Positions 37,213-45,408 of a stretch of 64,000 nucleotides of DNA are shown here, piece after piece. The position numbers were made by a program, and so were the translations under genes. Each line of letters begins with the position of its first letter. Position 1 is the stretch's first letter. A model generated the notes under the pieces. That model made no database searches. It was given only the letters and a program-made list of their open reading frames with translations, and was not told where the DNA came from. Source of the stretch: Caryophanales bacterium UBA5603 (GTDB taxonomy: Bacteria > Bacillota_I > Bacilli_A > Izemoplasmatales > Hujiaoplasmataceae). The DNA lies in assembly GCA_002424815.1 (NCBI GenBank), contig DILB01000010.1:12523-76522 (forward strand). The letters are read 5' to 3'.

Positions 37213-37890
37213 ATGAATGGACTATTTTTAGCATTATCAGATATCCTGGATCAAATCCAGTCAATGGAACTCAGCGTAACTGAAATTATCTTGAATTTGT
37301 TAATTGCTTTTGTGCTTAGCCTTTGGGTATTATTTATCTATAAACTGAGTTATCAAACCACCGTTTATAACAAAAGTTTTTCGATGACTTTACCGGTTTC
37401 AGCACTGGTTACCGCCATGGTTATTATGGCTGTGGCCAGTAACATTGTGCTTTCTTTAGGAATGGTCGGTGCATTATCAATCGTTCGTTTTCGTACAGCC
37501 ATTAAAAACCCTCTAGACACAATCTTTATGTTTTGGACCATTGGTATTGGCATTACTGTGGGTGCGAACTCGTGGTTACTCGCAGTCATCGGTTCAATTG
37601 TAATCGGTTTATGTATTTTGATGGTTCAATCGCTTGAATTATTCACAACACCCTTTATTCTGATTGTAAGAATATCCGGTGAATTTGATGAAGATGAATT
37701 GCTTAACGCCGTTAAGTCGATTTATCAAAAATATCAAATTCGCAACAAAACTATACTTGAAGACAAAGCGGAATTCACCTTTGAAGTTCGTGGACAGAAA
37801 GATTTTTCTAAAAAAATCAATCCGATTAAGACGCTTAAAGGTGTTGATCAAGTGATGTTATTAAGTTACCGTGGAGATTACGTTATCTAA
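37213..37890 (+). CDS. DUF4956 membrane protein
   Basis: A 225-residue protein with about four membrane helices (residues 22-140) and a soluble C-terminal alpha/beta domain. The core VGALSIVRFRTAIKNPLD near residues 88-105 is the DUF4956 signature. These proteins commonly neighbour VTC polymerases and may serve as membrane partner or channel; the function is not established. It lies 24 bases after the VTC gene in one unit. Confidence 0.85.
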   Translation: MNGLFLALSDILDQIQSMELSVTEIILNLLIAFVLSLWVLFIYKLSYQTTVYNKSFSMTLPVSALVTAMVIMAVASNIVLSLGMVGALSIVRFRTAIKNPLDTIFMFWTIGIGITVGANSWLLAVIGSIVIGLCILMVQSLELFTTPFILIVRISGEFDEDELLNAVKSIYQKYQIRNKTILEDKAEFTFEVRGQKDFSKKINPIKTLKGVDQVMLLSYRGDYVI

Positions 37891-37913
37891 TTATTTTTTA
37901 GGGAGGCGAAGCT

Positions 37914-38471
37914 GTGAAATCGCGCCAAATATATCTTTACTACAAAAACGTCGACGAAGAATCTTTAATCGCATTTTTGTCGTCTTATCCCGAATTAACC
38001 CTACTATCCAAACAAGAATCCTTTTTGAAAATCGCATATGAAGGCACTTTTGAAATTGAATCTTTTCAAGAATTACGTGAATTGTCGATGCAAGAACTTT
38101 ACCTTGATTTTGTGGCTTTTGTCCAACCGCAAACAGACAATTTTCCGATGGATGACATTTTATTTTATCTTCCTCGTTTAAGTCCGGGAGTCTACACCAT
38201 TGAAAGTTTGATACCAGAAATAATCTTTTTAAAATTAGGGAATTTAAAGATGAAATTGAAAGAATTTTATCTTCAACTTTTGGGGACCGACACCATCGAT
38301 TCAATACTCGGTTTCATTAAAGAAAATCAAAATGCAAGTCAAGCTTCGAAACGGTTATATATGCATCGAAACACTTTAAATTATCGTCTCGATCATTTTA
38401 TTGAAAAAACTCAGATAGATGTGAGAACTTTTAAAGGAGCTTTAGCTGTTTATTTGCTTTTTAGAGCATGA
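37914..38471 (+). CDS. PucR/CdaR-type helix-turn-helix protein
   Basis: A 185-residue protein. Residues about 130-182 (ENQNASQASKRLYMHRNTLNYRLDHF) form the PucR C-terminal HTH_30 motif. The N-terminal 120 residues are not recognised and lack the GGDEF-like domain of full PucR proteins. It begins with GTG 37914 behind AGGGAGGCG. It may be co-transcribed with the VTC/DUF4956 pair and lies just upstream of the sugar ABC ATPase; the target is unknown. Confidence 0.8.
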   Translation: MKSRQIYLYYKNVDEESLIAFLSSYPELTLLSKQESFLKIAYEGTFEIESFQELRELSMQELYLDFVAFVQPQTDNFPMDDILFYLPRLSPGVYTIESLIPEIIFLKLGNLKMKLKEFYLQLLGTDTIDSILGFIKENQNASQASKRLYMHRNTLNYRLDHFIEKTQIDVRTFKGALAVYLLFRA

Positions 38472-38550
38472 TTTGTGCACTTTGCCCATAGAAAGAAGAC
38501 GCTTTATTTTGATATAATAATCTCAAGTTATAATTAATTAGGAGGATTAC

Positions 38551-39684
38551 ATGGCAACCTTAACATTTAAACAACTCGATAAGATTTATGACAATGGTGT
38601 TCAAGCTGTTTTTGATTTTACCCTCGATGTAAAAAACAAAGAATTTATCGTTTTCGTAGGCCCTTCCGGCTGCGGAAAATCGACCACATTGAGAATGGTC
38701 GCTGGTTTAGAAGAAATTACGGCCGGAGAATTATACATTGATGATGTATTGGTCAATGATGTCGCGCCAAAAGACAGAAATATCGCGATGGTTTTCCAAT
38801 CTTACGCACTGTATCCCCATATGTCAGTTTATGATAATATGGCTTTTGGTTTGAAACTTAGAAAAATGCCAAAAGATGAAATTGAACGTCGTGTTAAAAA
38901 TGCGGCCGATATTCTAGGCTTAACCGGATATCTTGATCGTAAACCAAAAGCACTATCTGGTGGACAACGTCAACGTGTTGCCTTAGGCCGTGCAATCGTA
39001 CGTGATGCAAAAGTATTCTTAATGGACGAACCCCTCTCTAACCTCGACGCTAAATTACGTGTCGCCATGAGAGCTGAATTGATTAAGCTTCACGAAAGAC
39101 TCGGAACGACGACTATTTATGTTACCCATGACCAAATTGAAGCCATGACAATGGCCACCCGTATCGTTGTCATGAAAGATGGTCGCATTCAACAAATCGG
39201 TGCCCCAAAAGAAATTTATGACAATCCAAACAATATGTTTGTTGGCGGATTTATTGGAACACCGGCCATGAACTTCCTTTATGGTGAAGTTCACAAAGAC
39301 GGATTCTTCTATGTTGAAAACTTGAAGTTAAAAGTTCCAGAACCTAAATTTGCGATGTTAAAGGAAAAAGATTATTTGGATCGTCAAATTGTTTTAGGTA
39401 TTCGTCCCGAAGATTTACATGATGAATTAGTCGCTTTAGAAACTTATAAAGAATCCAGCGCTAATTTCCTTGTGGACGTTGCTGAATTACTTGGAGCTGA
39501 AACTAATATTCATATTTCGATTGGTAATACAAACATCATCGCCAAAGTCAACGCGAGAAGTGATGTCCATATCGGCGATCATATTAATCTTGCTGTCAAT
39601 ATGAACAAATGTCATTTCTTTGATGCTGACAATGAACTCAGAATCACCAAAGGATCACCCGTCAAAGTCGACGCTGCTCAATAA
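38551..39684 (+). CDS. msmX: Sugar ABC importer ATPase, MsmX/UgpC type
   Basis: A 377-residue ATPase energising carbohydrate ABC importers. Walker A is GPSGCGKST near residues 38-46, the Q-loop VFQSYALYPHM, the signature LSGGQRQRVALGRA near 136-149, Walker B VFLMDEPLSNLDAKLR and the H-loop VTHDQ. A C-terminal TOBE-type regulatory domain covers about 240-370. It is the only importer ATPase in the window while four permeases lack one, so shared MsmX-like service is inferred. TATAAT at 38513 has no good -35. No glucan-type operator precedes it, which fits a general ATPase. Confidence 0.93.
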   Translation: MATLTFKQLDKIYDNGVQAVFDFTLDVKNKEFIVFVGPSGCGKSTTLRMVAGLEEITAGELYIDDVLVNDVAPKDRNIAMVFQSYALYPHMSVYDNMAFGLKLRKMPKDEIERRVKNAADILGLTGYLDRKPKALSGGQRQRVALGRAIVRDAKVFLMDEPLSNLDAKLRVAMRAELIKLHERLGTTTIYVTHDQIEAMTMATRIVVMKDGRIQQIGAPKEIYDNPNNMFVGGFIGTPAMNFLYGEVHKDGFFYVENLKLKVPEPKFAMLKEKDYLDRQIVLGIRPEDLHDELVALETYKESSANFLVDVAELLGAETNIHISIGNTNIIAKVNARSDVHIGDHINLAVNMNKCHFFDADNELRITKGSPVKVDAAQ

Positions 39685-39694
39685 ACCATCCACT

Positions 39695-39724
39695 CACCGC
39701 CATCGTTTTGGCGGTGTTTTTTTT
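39695..39724 (+). terminator. Terminator of the ATPase gene
   Basis: CACCGCCA / TGGCGGTG with a 6-base loop, then TTTTTTTT. Confidence 0.9.
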
Positions 39725-39772
39725 CAAAACCATTATCTGATAATCATGTTATAGTAATATTCGGGTGATAAT

Positions 39773-40213
39773 ATGATTGATTATATCCGGAAATTCATGG
39801 ATGGTACATTTGTCGTTTGTTTGAATCATGAGCCTTTTGTCTTTAATATGCCCATTGAACGATATTTAAATGCTTTGGCACTCAATCGTCTTTCAACGTA
39901 TCAAGCAAGTGTTAAAGCGGCGCGCAAATATTTAAAGATTAAACATAAAGTTCCAATATACCTTGGCAGCGAATTAATTCTATTGCAACTAAAAGGTATC
40001 AGAGCGGAAAATACGTTTTTGGTTAATCGAACTAATATTTTGGATTTTACAAAATTCAATGATCATGAAGTCTTAATCCGTTTCAAATCGGGACACATTA
40101 TCCGACATACCGGTTATTTGCCGTTTCTAAGACAATGGCGACTCTCATCAATGCTTGAAAATCATCTTGCAGAAACAAAAGACAAAAAGAAAATGTTTAC
40201 ATCCATTAAATAA
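39773..40213 (+). CDS. ComK-like transcription factor
   Basis: A 146-residue protein with the ComK layout. After an N-terminal strand pair comes RKYLKIKHKVPIYLGSELILLQL (position about 51-73), aligning with the ComK stretch that ends in KPPIMVD and a hydrophobic strand. Then NRTNILDFTKFNDHEVLIRFKSG matches ComK's ISHVHV-KEF and TEVTFSNG block, followed by an arginine-rich helix. ComK activates competence genes in Bacilli; in wall-less relatives its target is unknown. A promoter-like TGTTATAGT lies at 39747. It is about 45 residues shorter than B. subtilis ComK, mainly at the C-terminus. The assignment is by eye. Confidence 0.6.
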   Translation: MIDYIRKFMDGTFVVCLNHEPFVFNMPIERYLNALALNRLSTYQASVKAARKYLKIKHKVPIYLGSELILLQLKGIRAENTFLVNRTNILDFTKFNDHEVLIRFKSGHIIRHTGYLPFLRQWRLSSMLENHLAETKDKKKMFTSIK

Positions 40214-40292
40214 CGATACTTTTAAGTGGTATTTTAGACGGAACGATAGTATAATAATCTTGGTTAAGTATCCAAATATTAGGAGGTCACAA

Positions 40293-41522
40293 ATGAACAA
40301 AAAATCTCTTGAAGATGTCGTATTGACTGGCAAACGGGTTTTGGTCCGCGTCGATTTCAATGTGCCAATGAAAAATGGCGTTATCACCGATGATAATCGA
40401 ATCGTCCAAGCACTACCAACCATTCAATACATCATTGAGGAAAAAGGAAAAGCAATCTTATTTAGTCATTTGGGTCGTGTTGAGACCGCAGAAGACAAAG
40501 CAAAATCCTCACTCGCTCCTGTTGCAGCGCGTTTGGCTGAGTTGCTCGGCAAACCAGTCACTTTTATTCCGGAAACGCGTGGCGAAGCGCTTGAAAAAGC
40601 TATTGATGAGATGAAGTTTGGCGATGTTGTCATGTTTGAGAACACTCGATTTGAAGATATCGAAGGTAAAAAAGAATCTAAGAACAACCCAGAACTTGGG
40701 TTGTATTGGGCAAGTCTCGGTGATTTATTAGTCAATGATGCCTTTGGAACAGCCCATCGTGCCCATGCCTCCAATGTTGGGATTGCGACGCATTTACCTG
40801 CTGTTGCAGGATATTTGATGGAAAAAGAATTGCGCTATATTGGATCGGCTGTCGATAATCCAGTTCGTCCATTTGTCGCTATTTTAGGGGGCGCCAAAGT
40901 TTCTGATAAAATAGGTGTTATTGAAAACTTATTGGCAAAAGCTGATAAAGTTTTAATCGGCGGAGGAATGGCATATACTTTCATGAAAGCCCTTGGACTT
41001 CCGATAGGCAAATCCATTTGTGAACTGGATAAAATTGATTTAGCAACGGATCTTCTAAAAAAAGCAAATGGGAAAATTATTCTTCCTGTTGATGTTGTTG
41101 TGACAAAAGAATTCAAAAATGATACTCCTTTTAGAACAACCGACTATAAAGGCATTAAAGATGATGAAGAAGGTCTCGATGTTGGACCCAAGACCATTGA
41201 ACTATTTAAAAAAGAACTTAAAGGCGCAAAAACAGTCATTTGGAACGGGCCTCTTGGGGTTTTTGAATTTGAAAACTTTGCAAAAGGAACAAAAGCGATT
41301 TGTGAAATTCTTGCCGGAATGAAAGATGCTAAAACTATTATTGGTGGTGGGGATTCTGCAGCAGCGGCCATCCAAATGGGATACGCAGATAAATTCACGC
41401 ATATTTCAACAGGTGGTGGCGCTTCTTTAGAGTATTTAGAGGGTAAAGCACTTCCAGGGGTTGAATCTCTTGACGATGCAGAGGGCTGTGGCTGTGGCTG
41501 CGGCTGCGGGTGTGACGATTAA
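40293..41522 (+). CDS. pgk: Phosphoglycerate kinase with Gly-Cys tail
   Basis: A 409-residue glycolytic kinase converting 1,3-bisphosphoglycerate and ADP to 3-phosphoglycerate and ATP. It has RVDFNVPM (about 20-27), SHLGR (about 59-63), the nucleotide site GGAKVSDK, WNGPLGVFE and the GGGDSAAA loop. The protein ends after VESLDDAE with five Gly-Cys dipeptides and Asp-Asp, a tail absent from ordinary PGK. ATG 40293 follows AGGAGG; the longer open frame upstream runs over the promoter (TATAAT 40250). Next come HPr-like and tpiA genes. Confidence 0.95.
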   Translation: MNKKSLEDVVLTGKRVLVRVDFNVPMKNGVITDDNRIVQALPTIQYIIEEKGKAILFSHLGRVETAEDKAKSSLAPVAARLAELLGKPVTFIPETRGEALEKAIDEMKFGDVVMFENTRFEDIEGKKESKNNPELGLYWASLGDLLVNDAFGTAHRAHASNVGIATHLPAVAGYLMEKELRYIGSAVDNPVRPFVAILGGAKVSDKIGVIENLLAKADKVLIGGGMAYTFMKALGLPIGKSICELDKIDLATDLLKKANGKIILPVDVVVTKEFKNDTPFRTTDYKGIKDDEEGLDVGPKTIELFKKELKGAKTVIWNGPLGVFEFENFAKGTKAICEILAGMKDAKTIIGGGDSAAAAIQMGYADKFTHISTGGGASLEYLEGKALPGVESLDDAEGCGCGCGCGCDD

Positions 41523-41618
41523 TCGAGAGTAATCGTTATTTCAGAATCTAATAAACTTTATTCTTAAATACCATGAACCATCTATCATATGGCATAAAAT
41601 GATTTATCCATATGCAAA

Positions 41619-41648
41619 GCGGTGATACATTAATGTGTATTTCGCTCA
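41619..41648 (+). repeat. Hairpin in the leader of the HPr-like gene
   Basis: AGCG...ATACA / TGTAT...CGCT forms an imperfect stem about 25 bases ahead of the HPr-like RBS, without a T-run. It may be a 5' UTR structure; nothing else is recognised in the 152-base gap. Confidence 0.3.
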
Positions 41649-41674
41649 TGTTTTACATCTGAAGGGAGTCAATT

Positions 41675-41920
41675 ATGGAAAAAACAATTACAATCAAAAG
41701 TACGGCAGGTTTACATGCTGAATTGGCGGCGAAAATGGTTCAATCCGCCAGCAGATATGACGTTGATATTAAATTAATCTACGCAAATGTGACAATAGAT
41801 GCAAAATCAATTTTAGGTTTAATGAGCTTGGCTGTACCAAAAGGCGAGAATGTTAAGTTGGTCGCAACCGGCGATAATGCAGATAAAGCGATTGCTGATA
41901 TTGAAAAGATTTTAAGTTGA
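41675..41920 (+). CDS. HPr-like phosphocarrier with altered active site
   Basis: An 81-residue HPr-fold protein. The His corresponding to His15 is H14, but the usual HARP context is HAEL: Arg17, which activates the phosphohistidine, is Glu16, and Pro18 is Leu17. The regulatory serine (Ser46 equivalent, S45 in AKSILGLMSLAVP) and its surrounding helix are intact. This combination recalls Crh, the regulatory HPr paralogue that works with CcpA. It may signal glycolytic state and not carry phosphate to sugars. RBS GAAGGGAG. It lies between pgk and tpiA. Confidence 0.85.
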   Translation: MEKTITIKSTAGLHAELAAKMVQSASRYDVDIKLIYANVTIDAKSILGLMSLAVPKGENVKLVATGDNADKAIADIEKILS

Positions 41921-41934
41921 CAGAGGAAATGATT

Positions 41935-42702
41935 ATGAGAAAACCAATCATTGCTGGCAACTGGAAAATGTTTAAAACGCGTGATGAAGCACTGTTTTTT
42001 GTTTTACAAGTGTCACCGCTTCTGCCTCCCATTAAGAATGTTGATACAGTCATTCTTGCACAAGCGCCTTTATTTCGTTGCCTCGTAAAACGTCAAGGAG
42101 ACAATTTACGTATCGGTGCACAGAACGTTCATTTTGCCGATGAAGGGGCTTATACGGGTGAAATTTCCGGTCCTCTTTTGAAAAGTTATAATATTGATTA
42201 TGTCGTTATAGGACACAGCGAACGACGCAAGTATTTCTATGAAACAGATGAAATAGTTAATCAAAAAGTGTTTGCCGCCATCCGCAATGGACTTCTGCCA
42301 ATCGTCTGTGTTGGGGAATTACTTGAGGAACGCGAAAATGGGACAACCAACGAGGTTCTTCGTCGACAAGTGACGAAGGCTTTTGCCGGAGTTTCTGAAA
42401 AAGATATGAAAAAAATCGTCATTGCATATGAACCTGTGTGGGCAATTGGTACAGGAAAGACGGCTACCGCCGATGTTGCTGATGAGGCCTGCGGCTTTAT
42501 TCGCAGCATCCTTGCAGACTTGTATAGCGAAAATCTTTCTCAAATAGTTCGTATTCAGTACGGTGGTTCTGTGAATCCTAAAAACATTGAAGAATTGCTA
42601 TCGAAACCGAATATTGATGGTGCTTTAATCGGGGGAGCTTCGCTTGATCCAGAACAATTTGTCATGATGGCAAATGCAGCGTTAAAAAAACAGGCACAAT
42701 AG
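41935..42702 (+). CDS. tpiA: Triosephosphate isomerase
   Basis: A 255-residue TIM-barrel enzyme interconverting dihydroxyacetone phosphate and glyceraldehyde-3-phosphate. It has AGNWKMF with the active-site Lys (near residue 12), GHSERR with the electrophilic His (near 94-99), AYEPVWAIGTGKTA with the catalytic Glu (near 163-176) and the phosphate-binding YGGSV and IGGASL. ATG 41935 lies seven bases after GAGGAA; the ATG six bases earlier is too close. It is 14 bases behind the HPr-like gene, so co-transcribed. Confidence 0.96.
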   Translation: MRKPIIAGNWKMFKTRDEALFFVLQVSPLLPPIKNVDTVILAQAPLFRCLVKRQGDNLRIGAQNVHFADEGAYTGEISGPLLKSYNIDYVVIGHSERRKYFYETDEIVNQKVFAAIRNGLLPIVCVGELLEERENGTTNEVLRRQVTKAFAGVSEKDMKKIVIAYEPVWAIGTGKTATADVADEACGFIRSILADLYSENLSQIVRIQYGGSVNPKNIEELLSKPNIDGALIGGASLDPEQFVMMANAALKKQAQ

Positions 42703-42730
42703 AACCGAAAAATTTTCGGTTCTTTTTTTT
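42702..42730 (+). terminator. Terminator of the pgk-tpiA unit
   Basis: GAACCGAAAA / TTTTCGGTTC followed by eight T; it starts at the tpiA stop codon. Confidence 0.9.
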
Positions 42731-42748
42731 GTTTTTTTAATCAAGATA

Positions 42749-42776
42749 TTGAAAATAAATCCGTTCATGTTAAAAT
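42749..42776 (+). promoter_or_regulatory. Promoter of the S41 lipoprotein gene
   Basis: TTGAAA at 42749-42754 and TAAAAT at 42771-42776 with a 16-base spacer. Confidence 0.5.
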
Positions 42777-42809
42777 AATAAGGACATATTTTGCAGAGGA
42801 GTTTTACAT

Positions 42810-44522
42810 ATGAAGAAATTAACTTCAATTATTTTTGTTTTTTTGTTATTCGGCATTACGATCGCTTGTGATCAAAAGACCACGACAACATTGACGGATG
42901 TGACGGTTTCGTCCTCATCTCAAACCACCACGACCACCACAACGATAACATCTGAAGAGACAACGACAGAAGAAACCATCACCGTCTCCACTAAATCAAT
43001 TAATTTTATTAATTATTCTGATGAATTTATCAATGCGGGACTCATTAATAAAATTGATTTTTATTACTTTTCAAATAAAGAAGCTATTCCTTACGTTGAT
43101 ATTTTAACACTTATAACCATGTTAAAAGGCATCATTGATAGTACCATCGTCGTACAAGAAAACGCTGATTCTATGACGGTCCGAGTGTCGGTTACTTATA
43201 CATTGACTGAAGAAGAAAAAGCAGAATATGGTATTGAAGAAGATACCATCACTGAGTATGTTTTATTCGATTTTCAAGAAGGCACTGTCACAGCACCTAA
43301 TGTCGATAGTTTCGATGCTTTTTCAGGAGAAACAGAAACGGACTTTTCAAGCGGATTGACTTTAGTAAGTTATGAATCAGAAGATCTTCCTGAGTTTTTT
43401 GTTGATCTCGATGATTACGGATTTATCTTAAATGTTGTCGAACAAATGGGACAAAAGACTCAGTATTTATTACCACTGTCGATTGCCAATTTATTTTTGA
43501 CAGGTTCGATGTTTGATTTAGTCAATAACGGCAATTATCTCTATGGCGTTGATACGTATCAACTGGGAAAAATCAAAAAAGAATATCCAAATGTCATTGC
43601 TGAAAACAATGACTTAACGGCAGACATGAAACAAGAATCCATTAATTTCTTGGCCTTAGTATTTGATCATTTCTACGGACTCAAGGCTTATAAAAACATT
43701 GAAAGTTTCCAAACATATCTTTCAACCCGATTTTCAGCGATACGATCTTTTGAAAACTCACTCTATCGCTTCGTTGATGGTTTAAAAGACCTGCATACTT
43801 CTGTTATTACAACCGGTCATACCAATCCAAACTACGACCACTATGCGACAAATCCCTATCCATCTTATATTTATGATTATTACTATGAGTATTGGGGTGC
43901 AGGTTGCACTTATACCGACCCCGACATCGAAGATGTTGAGTTCTATCAAGATATGGCCTATTTCCGGATTAACTCATTCACAAAGAATCTGAAAGATGAT
44001 ATCTCAAAAGGAATGGAACAAATTCGTCTGGCTGGTTCAACCACAGTCATCATTGATATGACTTGTAATGGAGGCGGAGTTTTAGCGGGCGTCTTCCATT
44101 TACTCAGTTATATGACCAATGATAATATTACTTTCTACACAGACACACTCGGAGCTTTTTCACAAGCAGAATATGACGTTGAAGGCAGTCACGCTTTAAA
44201 TGCTGAGTTCTTTATTCTGACTTCGGCTGCTACTTATAGTGCTGCGAATCTTTATACGGCTCTGGCAAAAGAACGCGGACTTGCAAAAACAATTGGGACA
44301 AGATCGGGTGGCGGGGCTTGTTCAGTCAAGGCTATCGTTCTTCCTAATGGCGCTATTATGCAAATGTCTTCGAATATGAATTTGACTTATTCTACTGGAA
44401 TTACAGTTGAAGAAGGCGTCCCTTCCGATTATAAAATTGACTGGTATCGAAATTATACGAATAAAGTTGCATTTCCAACCCTCGAAACACTTTATTCAAT
44501 TGTTCAAGGTTTGAGAGAATAG
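42810..44522 (+). CDS. S41-family peptidase-like lipoprotein
   Basis: A 570-residue lipoprotein with Cys20 (TIAC) and a Thr/Ser/Glu-rich linker to about residue 60. The C-terminal half reads as the S41 (tail-specific protease) core: AYFRINSF near 390, VIIDMTCNGGG near 412-422, then LTSAATYSAANLYTAL near 470-485, whose TYSAA holds the nucleophile serine of the family. There is no PDZ domain at the usual place; instead an unrecognised helical region occupies about 190-340. The catalytic Lys is not certain. RBS GAGGAG. Confidence 0.75.
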   Translation: MKKLTSIIFVFLLFGITIACDQKTTTTLTDVTVSSSSQTTTTTTTITSEETTTEETITVSTKSINFINYSDEFINAGLINKIDFYYFSNKEAIPYVDILTLITMLKGIIDSTIVVQENADSMTVRVSVTYTLTEEEKAEYGIEEDTITEYVLFDFQEGTVTAPNVDSFDAFSGETETDFSSGLTLVSYESEDLPEFFVDLDDYGFILNVVEQMGQKTQYLLPLSIANLFLTGSMFDLVNNGNYLYGVDTYQLGKIKKEYPNVIAENNDLTADMKQESINFLALVFDHFYGLKAYKNIESFQTYLSTRFSAIRSFENSLYRFVDGLKDLHTSVITTGHTNPNYDHYATNPYPSYIYDYYYEYWGAGCTYTDPDIEDVEFYQDMAYFRINSFTKNLKDDISKGMEQIRLAGSTTVIIDMTCNGGGVLAGVFHLLSYMTNDNITFYTDTLGAFSQAEYDVEGSHALNAEFFILTSAATYSAANLYTALAKERGLAKTIGTRSGGGACSVKAIVLPNGAIMQMSSNMNLTYSTGITVEEGVPSDYKIDWYRNYTNKVAFPTLETLYSIVQGLRE

Positions 44523-44531
44523 CTATATGAT

Positions 44532-44566
44532 AAAGCGTCGGAAAATAATCCCGACGCTTTTTTTTG
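44532..44566 (+). terminator. Terminator of the S41 lipoprotein gene
   Basis: AAAGCGTCGG / CCGACGCTTT with an 8-base loop, then seven T. Confidence 0.9.
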
Positions 44567-44570
44567 CATA

Positions 44571-44595
44571 AAAAAACCCATTCAAAGGAATGGGT
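44571..44595 (-). terminator. Terminator of rpsD
   Basis: On the minus strand, ACCCATTC / GAATGGGT precedes six T; it lies back to back with the plus-strand terminator at 44532. Confidence 0.8.
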
Positions 44596-44603
44596 ATGAT
44601 AAA

Positions 44604-45203
44604 TTATTTGCTGTAAAGTTCGACGATTAAAGCTTCTTTGATTTCTGGAAGAATTTCAGTTCTTTCCGGTAAACGAACGAAGGTAGCCGCAACTTTGTTT
44701 TCATCAAAACTGACAAATTCGAGTCGAGAGATAACAGACGCTAAAGCATCTTTAATGATTTGTAGATCTTTTGAAGATTCTTTAACAGTAATGACTTGAC
44801 CGGGTTTGACGCGAATCGAAGGAATTGAAGCTTTCTTACCATCTAATTGAATGTGACCATGGTTCACTAATTGACGGGCTTGTTGACGAGTTCTTGCAAA
44901 ACCAGCACGATAAACGAGATTGTCAAGGCGACTTTCAAGTAAAAATAAGAAGTTGACACCTTGTTTTCCTGGCAATTTTTTCGCTTCATTGAAAGTTTTA
45001 CGGAATTGTTTTTCGTTGACTCCATAAGTGAAACGAACACGTTGTTTCTCTTGAAGCTGGGTTCCGTACTCAGAAAGTTTGGAACGTTTTTGTCCGTGTT
45101 GCCCAGGGGCATAGGGGCGTTTGTTGAGTTCTTTACCGGTTTCGGTGATGGAATAGTTCAACCGGCGTGATACTTTCCATTCTGATCCTGTGAATCTAGA
45201 CAT
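44604..45203 (-). CDS. rpsD: 30S ribosomal protein S4
   Basis: The 199-residue primary 16S rRNA-binding protein of the small subunit. It begins MSRFTGSEWKVSRRL, without the zinc-finger cysteines (C- form). The S4 RNA-binding domain near residues 90-150 contains LESRLDNLVYRAGFARTRQQARQLVNHGHI. RBS TTGGAGGA. It is a stand-alone gene with its own consensus promoter, a leader of about 170 bases and a terminator, the arrangement that autoregulates S4 in Firmicutes. Confidence 0.97.
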   Translation of the reverse strand: MSRFTGSEWKVSRRLNYSITETGKELNKRPYAPGQHGQKRSKLSEYGTQLQEKQRVRFTYGVNEKQFRKTFNEAKKLPGKQGVNFLFLLESRLDNLVYRAGFARTRQQARQLVNHGHIQLDGKKASIPSIRVKPGQVITVKESSKDLQIIKDALASVISRLEFVSFDENKVAATFVRLPERTEILPEIKEALIVELYSK

Positions 45204-45373
45204 ATATTGTCCTCCAAATTTTTATTACGCGTAATGGATAGAGGAGTTTCAGTGATTTTCAAGCGGATTGTTTTAATGGTTTCTCGTTAAGCAGTTAACG
45301 GTACTTCCAAACCTAATTTGGAACAATCGGACATCAAAAAGACTAAAAACAACTGCCTTTTATTACATGCGCA
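45204..45373 (-). promoter_or_regulatory. Structured rpsD leader, candidate S4 autoregulatory RNA
   Basis: The minus-strand leader folds by eye into an outer stem GATTGTT / AACAATC (plus 45324-45330 and 45265-45271). This encloses two hairpins: TTCCAAA / TTTGGAA, loop TTAGG, and CGTTAA / TTAACG, loop CTGC. A perfect 12-base palindrome ATTACGCGTAAT lies just before the RBS. An S4-binding pseudoknot or junction is the natural reading; there is no terminator, so control would be translational. Confidence 0.55.
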
Positions 45374-45379
45374 CGGTAT

Positions 45380-45408
45380 ATTATATATTATCTACCTTAA
45401 GTTGTCAA
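45380..45408 (-). promoter_or_regulatory. Consensus promoter of rpsD
   Basis: On the minus strand, TTGACA (45403-45408) and TATAAT (45380-45385) with a 17-base spacer, a perfect consensus. The -35 box lies inside the last codons of the upstream GAF-domain gene. Confidence 0.85.

Noticed and set aside
40155..40292. N-terminal extension of phosphoglycerate kinase
   Set aside because: It overlaps the end of the ComK-like gene and the promoter; ATG 40293 has AGGAGG and the usual PGK start.
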